DNA of 22,870 nucleotides. It comes from a virus. Of the stretch, positions 22,560 to 22,870 are shown in pieces (position 1 is the stretch's first letter; each line of letters begins with the position of its first letter). The DNA lies in IMG/VR virus record IMGVR_UViG_3300017750_000127, positions 1-22,870 of that record; one strand, given 5' to 3'. The notes beneath the pieces were generated by a model, which was given only the letters and a program-made list of their open reading frames with translations, was not told the origin of the DNA and made no database searches. The translations under genes and the position numbers were made by a program.

Positions 22560-22870
22560 TTCCCAAATCCATTTTCAGTGCCAGATAAAGTATCTCTCAT
22601 ACCTTTATGTTTGAAACCAAATATTCTTTCAAAGTTATCTCCGATACAATGAAATAGTTTTTTTCTATTTTTAAAATTTATATCTGTATCATTTAGAATT
22701 ACATCTTCTATATACTCTTTGAAGTTTGTTCCTTTTTGAAATGCTCGTTTCTCTTGGTCACATACCTCATCTGGTAAGTGTCCACGAAATGCTTCAGCAA
22801 GTGGTTTCTTCCATTGGTTTCCACTATTATCTAATACTGGTTGTGTAAGGTTAGTAGTGTAATCTAAAAA
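22550..22870 (-). CDS. C-terminal part of an asparagine-synthetase-like protein (partial, continues past the window)
   Basis: The last 106 residues are visible. They contain WKKPLAEAFRGHLPDEVCDQ (about 20-39) and KRAFQKGTNFKEYIEDVI, which match the C-terminal pattern of glutamine-hydrolysing asparagine synthetases (K..LREAF..LPDEV..R.K..F..G). The N-terminal glutaminase and ATP-binding parts lie outside. The TAA stop (22550-22552) is inside the start region of the PLP-enzyme gene. Amidotransferase-type chemistry is expected; in phages such genes occur as metabolic or modification genes. Asparagine as the product is not shown by this fragment. Confidence 0.7.
   Translation of the reverse strand, partial: FLDYTTNLTQPVLDNSGNQWKKPLAEAFRGHLPDEVCDQEKRAFQKGTNFKEYIEDVILNDTDINFKNRKKLFHCIGDNFERIFGFKHKGMRDTLSGTENGFGKWI

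Noticed and set aside
1-22870. tRNA, rRNA, CRISPR array, insertion sequence or integrase
   Set aside because: Gaps are too short or lack cloverleaf or repeat structure, and no transposase or integrase motif was seen in the translated genes.
1-22870. Cyanophage identity
   Set aside because: Baseplate genes resemble those of cyanophages and other marine T4-like phages, but no photosynthesis or carbon-metabolism genes are present and the T9SS genes argue for a different host.

Overview
The window reads as part of the genome of an AT-rich (roughly one third G+C by eye) tailed phage of the T4-like, contractile-tail type, almost certainly from a marine or other aquatic metagenome. The evidence is a packed series of baseplate and tail genes (gp5-like spike, gp25-like and gp6-like wedge proteins, a very long tail protein) and a gp55-like late sigma factor, nearly all on the minus strand and spaced by a few bases or overlapping in TAATG or GTGA junctions. 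Two genes near the left end carry the marks of the type IX secretion system (T9SS): a secreted protein with a YPNPFN-type C-terminal sorting domain and a PorV/PorQ-like outer-membrane barrel. That points to a host in the Fibrobacterota-Chlorobiota-Bacteroidota group. The YPNPFN form of the motif resembles the Marinimicrobia/Ignavibacteria style more than the classical Bacteroidota one. The host assignment is an inference.

Layout, read in the direction of minus-strand transcription from the right end. (1) 22870-21714: the end of an asparagine-synthetase-like gene overlapping a PLP-dependent ACC-deaminase/D-cysteine-desulfhydrase-like gene. (2) 21704-19071: a sigma70-like promoter, then an HD phosphohydrolase, a small membrane/coiled-coil protein, the late sigma factor, and a glycoside hydrolase family 6 (cellulase family) enzyme whose GTG start overlaps the sigma stop codon. 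(3) 19020-18639: a convergent, bidirectional-looking terminator and the only plus-strand gene, a 73-residue double-hydrophobic protein with its own upstream TATAAATA motif (the T4 late-promoter sequence). (4) 18638-3740: the tail/baseplate operon. (5) 3739-3624: a gap with two hairpins. (6) 3623-38: a moron-like cassette with the T9SS cargo, the PorV/PorQ-like barrel and a 19-residue peptide with nine cysteines. (7) 37-1: the start of another gene.

How it fits together: the late sigma factor probably directs expression of late structural genes. The structural operon builds the baseplate and tail tip, which bears several carbohydrate-binding-like domains (a LamG-like fold and a DNRLRE-like fold) and a Hint self-cleavage-type domain inside the longest tail protein. 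The T9SS pair would act on the surface of the infected host cell, not in the virion, because both proteins have N-terminal signal peptides. The most unusual features are the phage-borne T9SS cargo plus barrel pair, the GH6 enzyme in the late-sigma operon, the cysteine-rich micro-ORF, the Hint domain in a tail protein, and the isolated plus-strand membrane gene.
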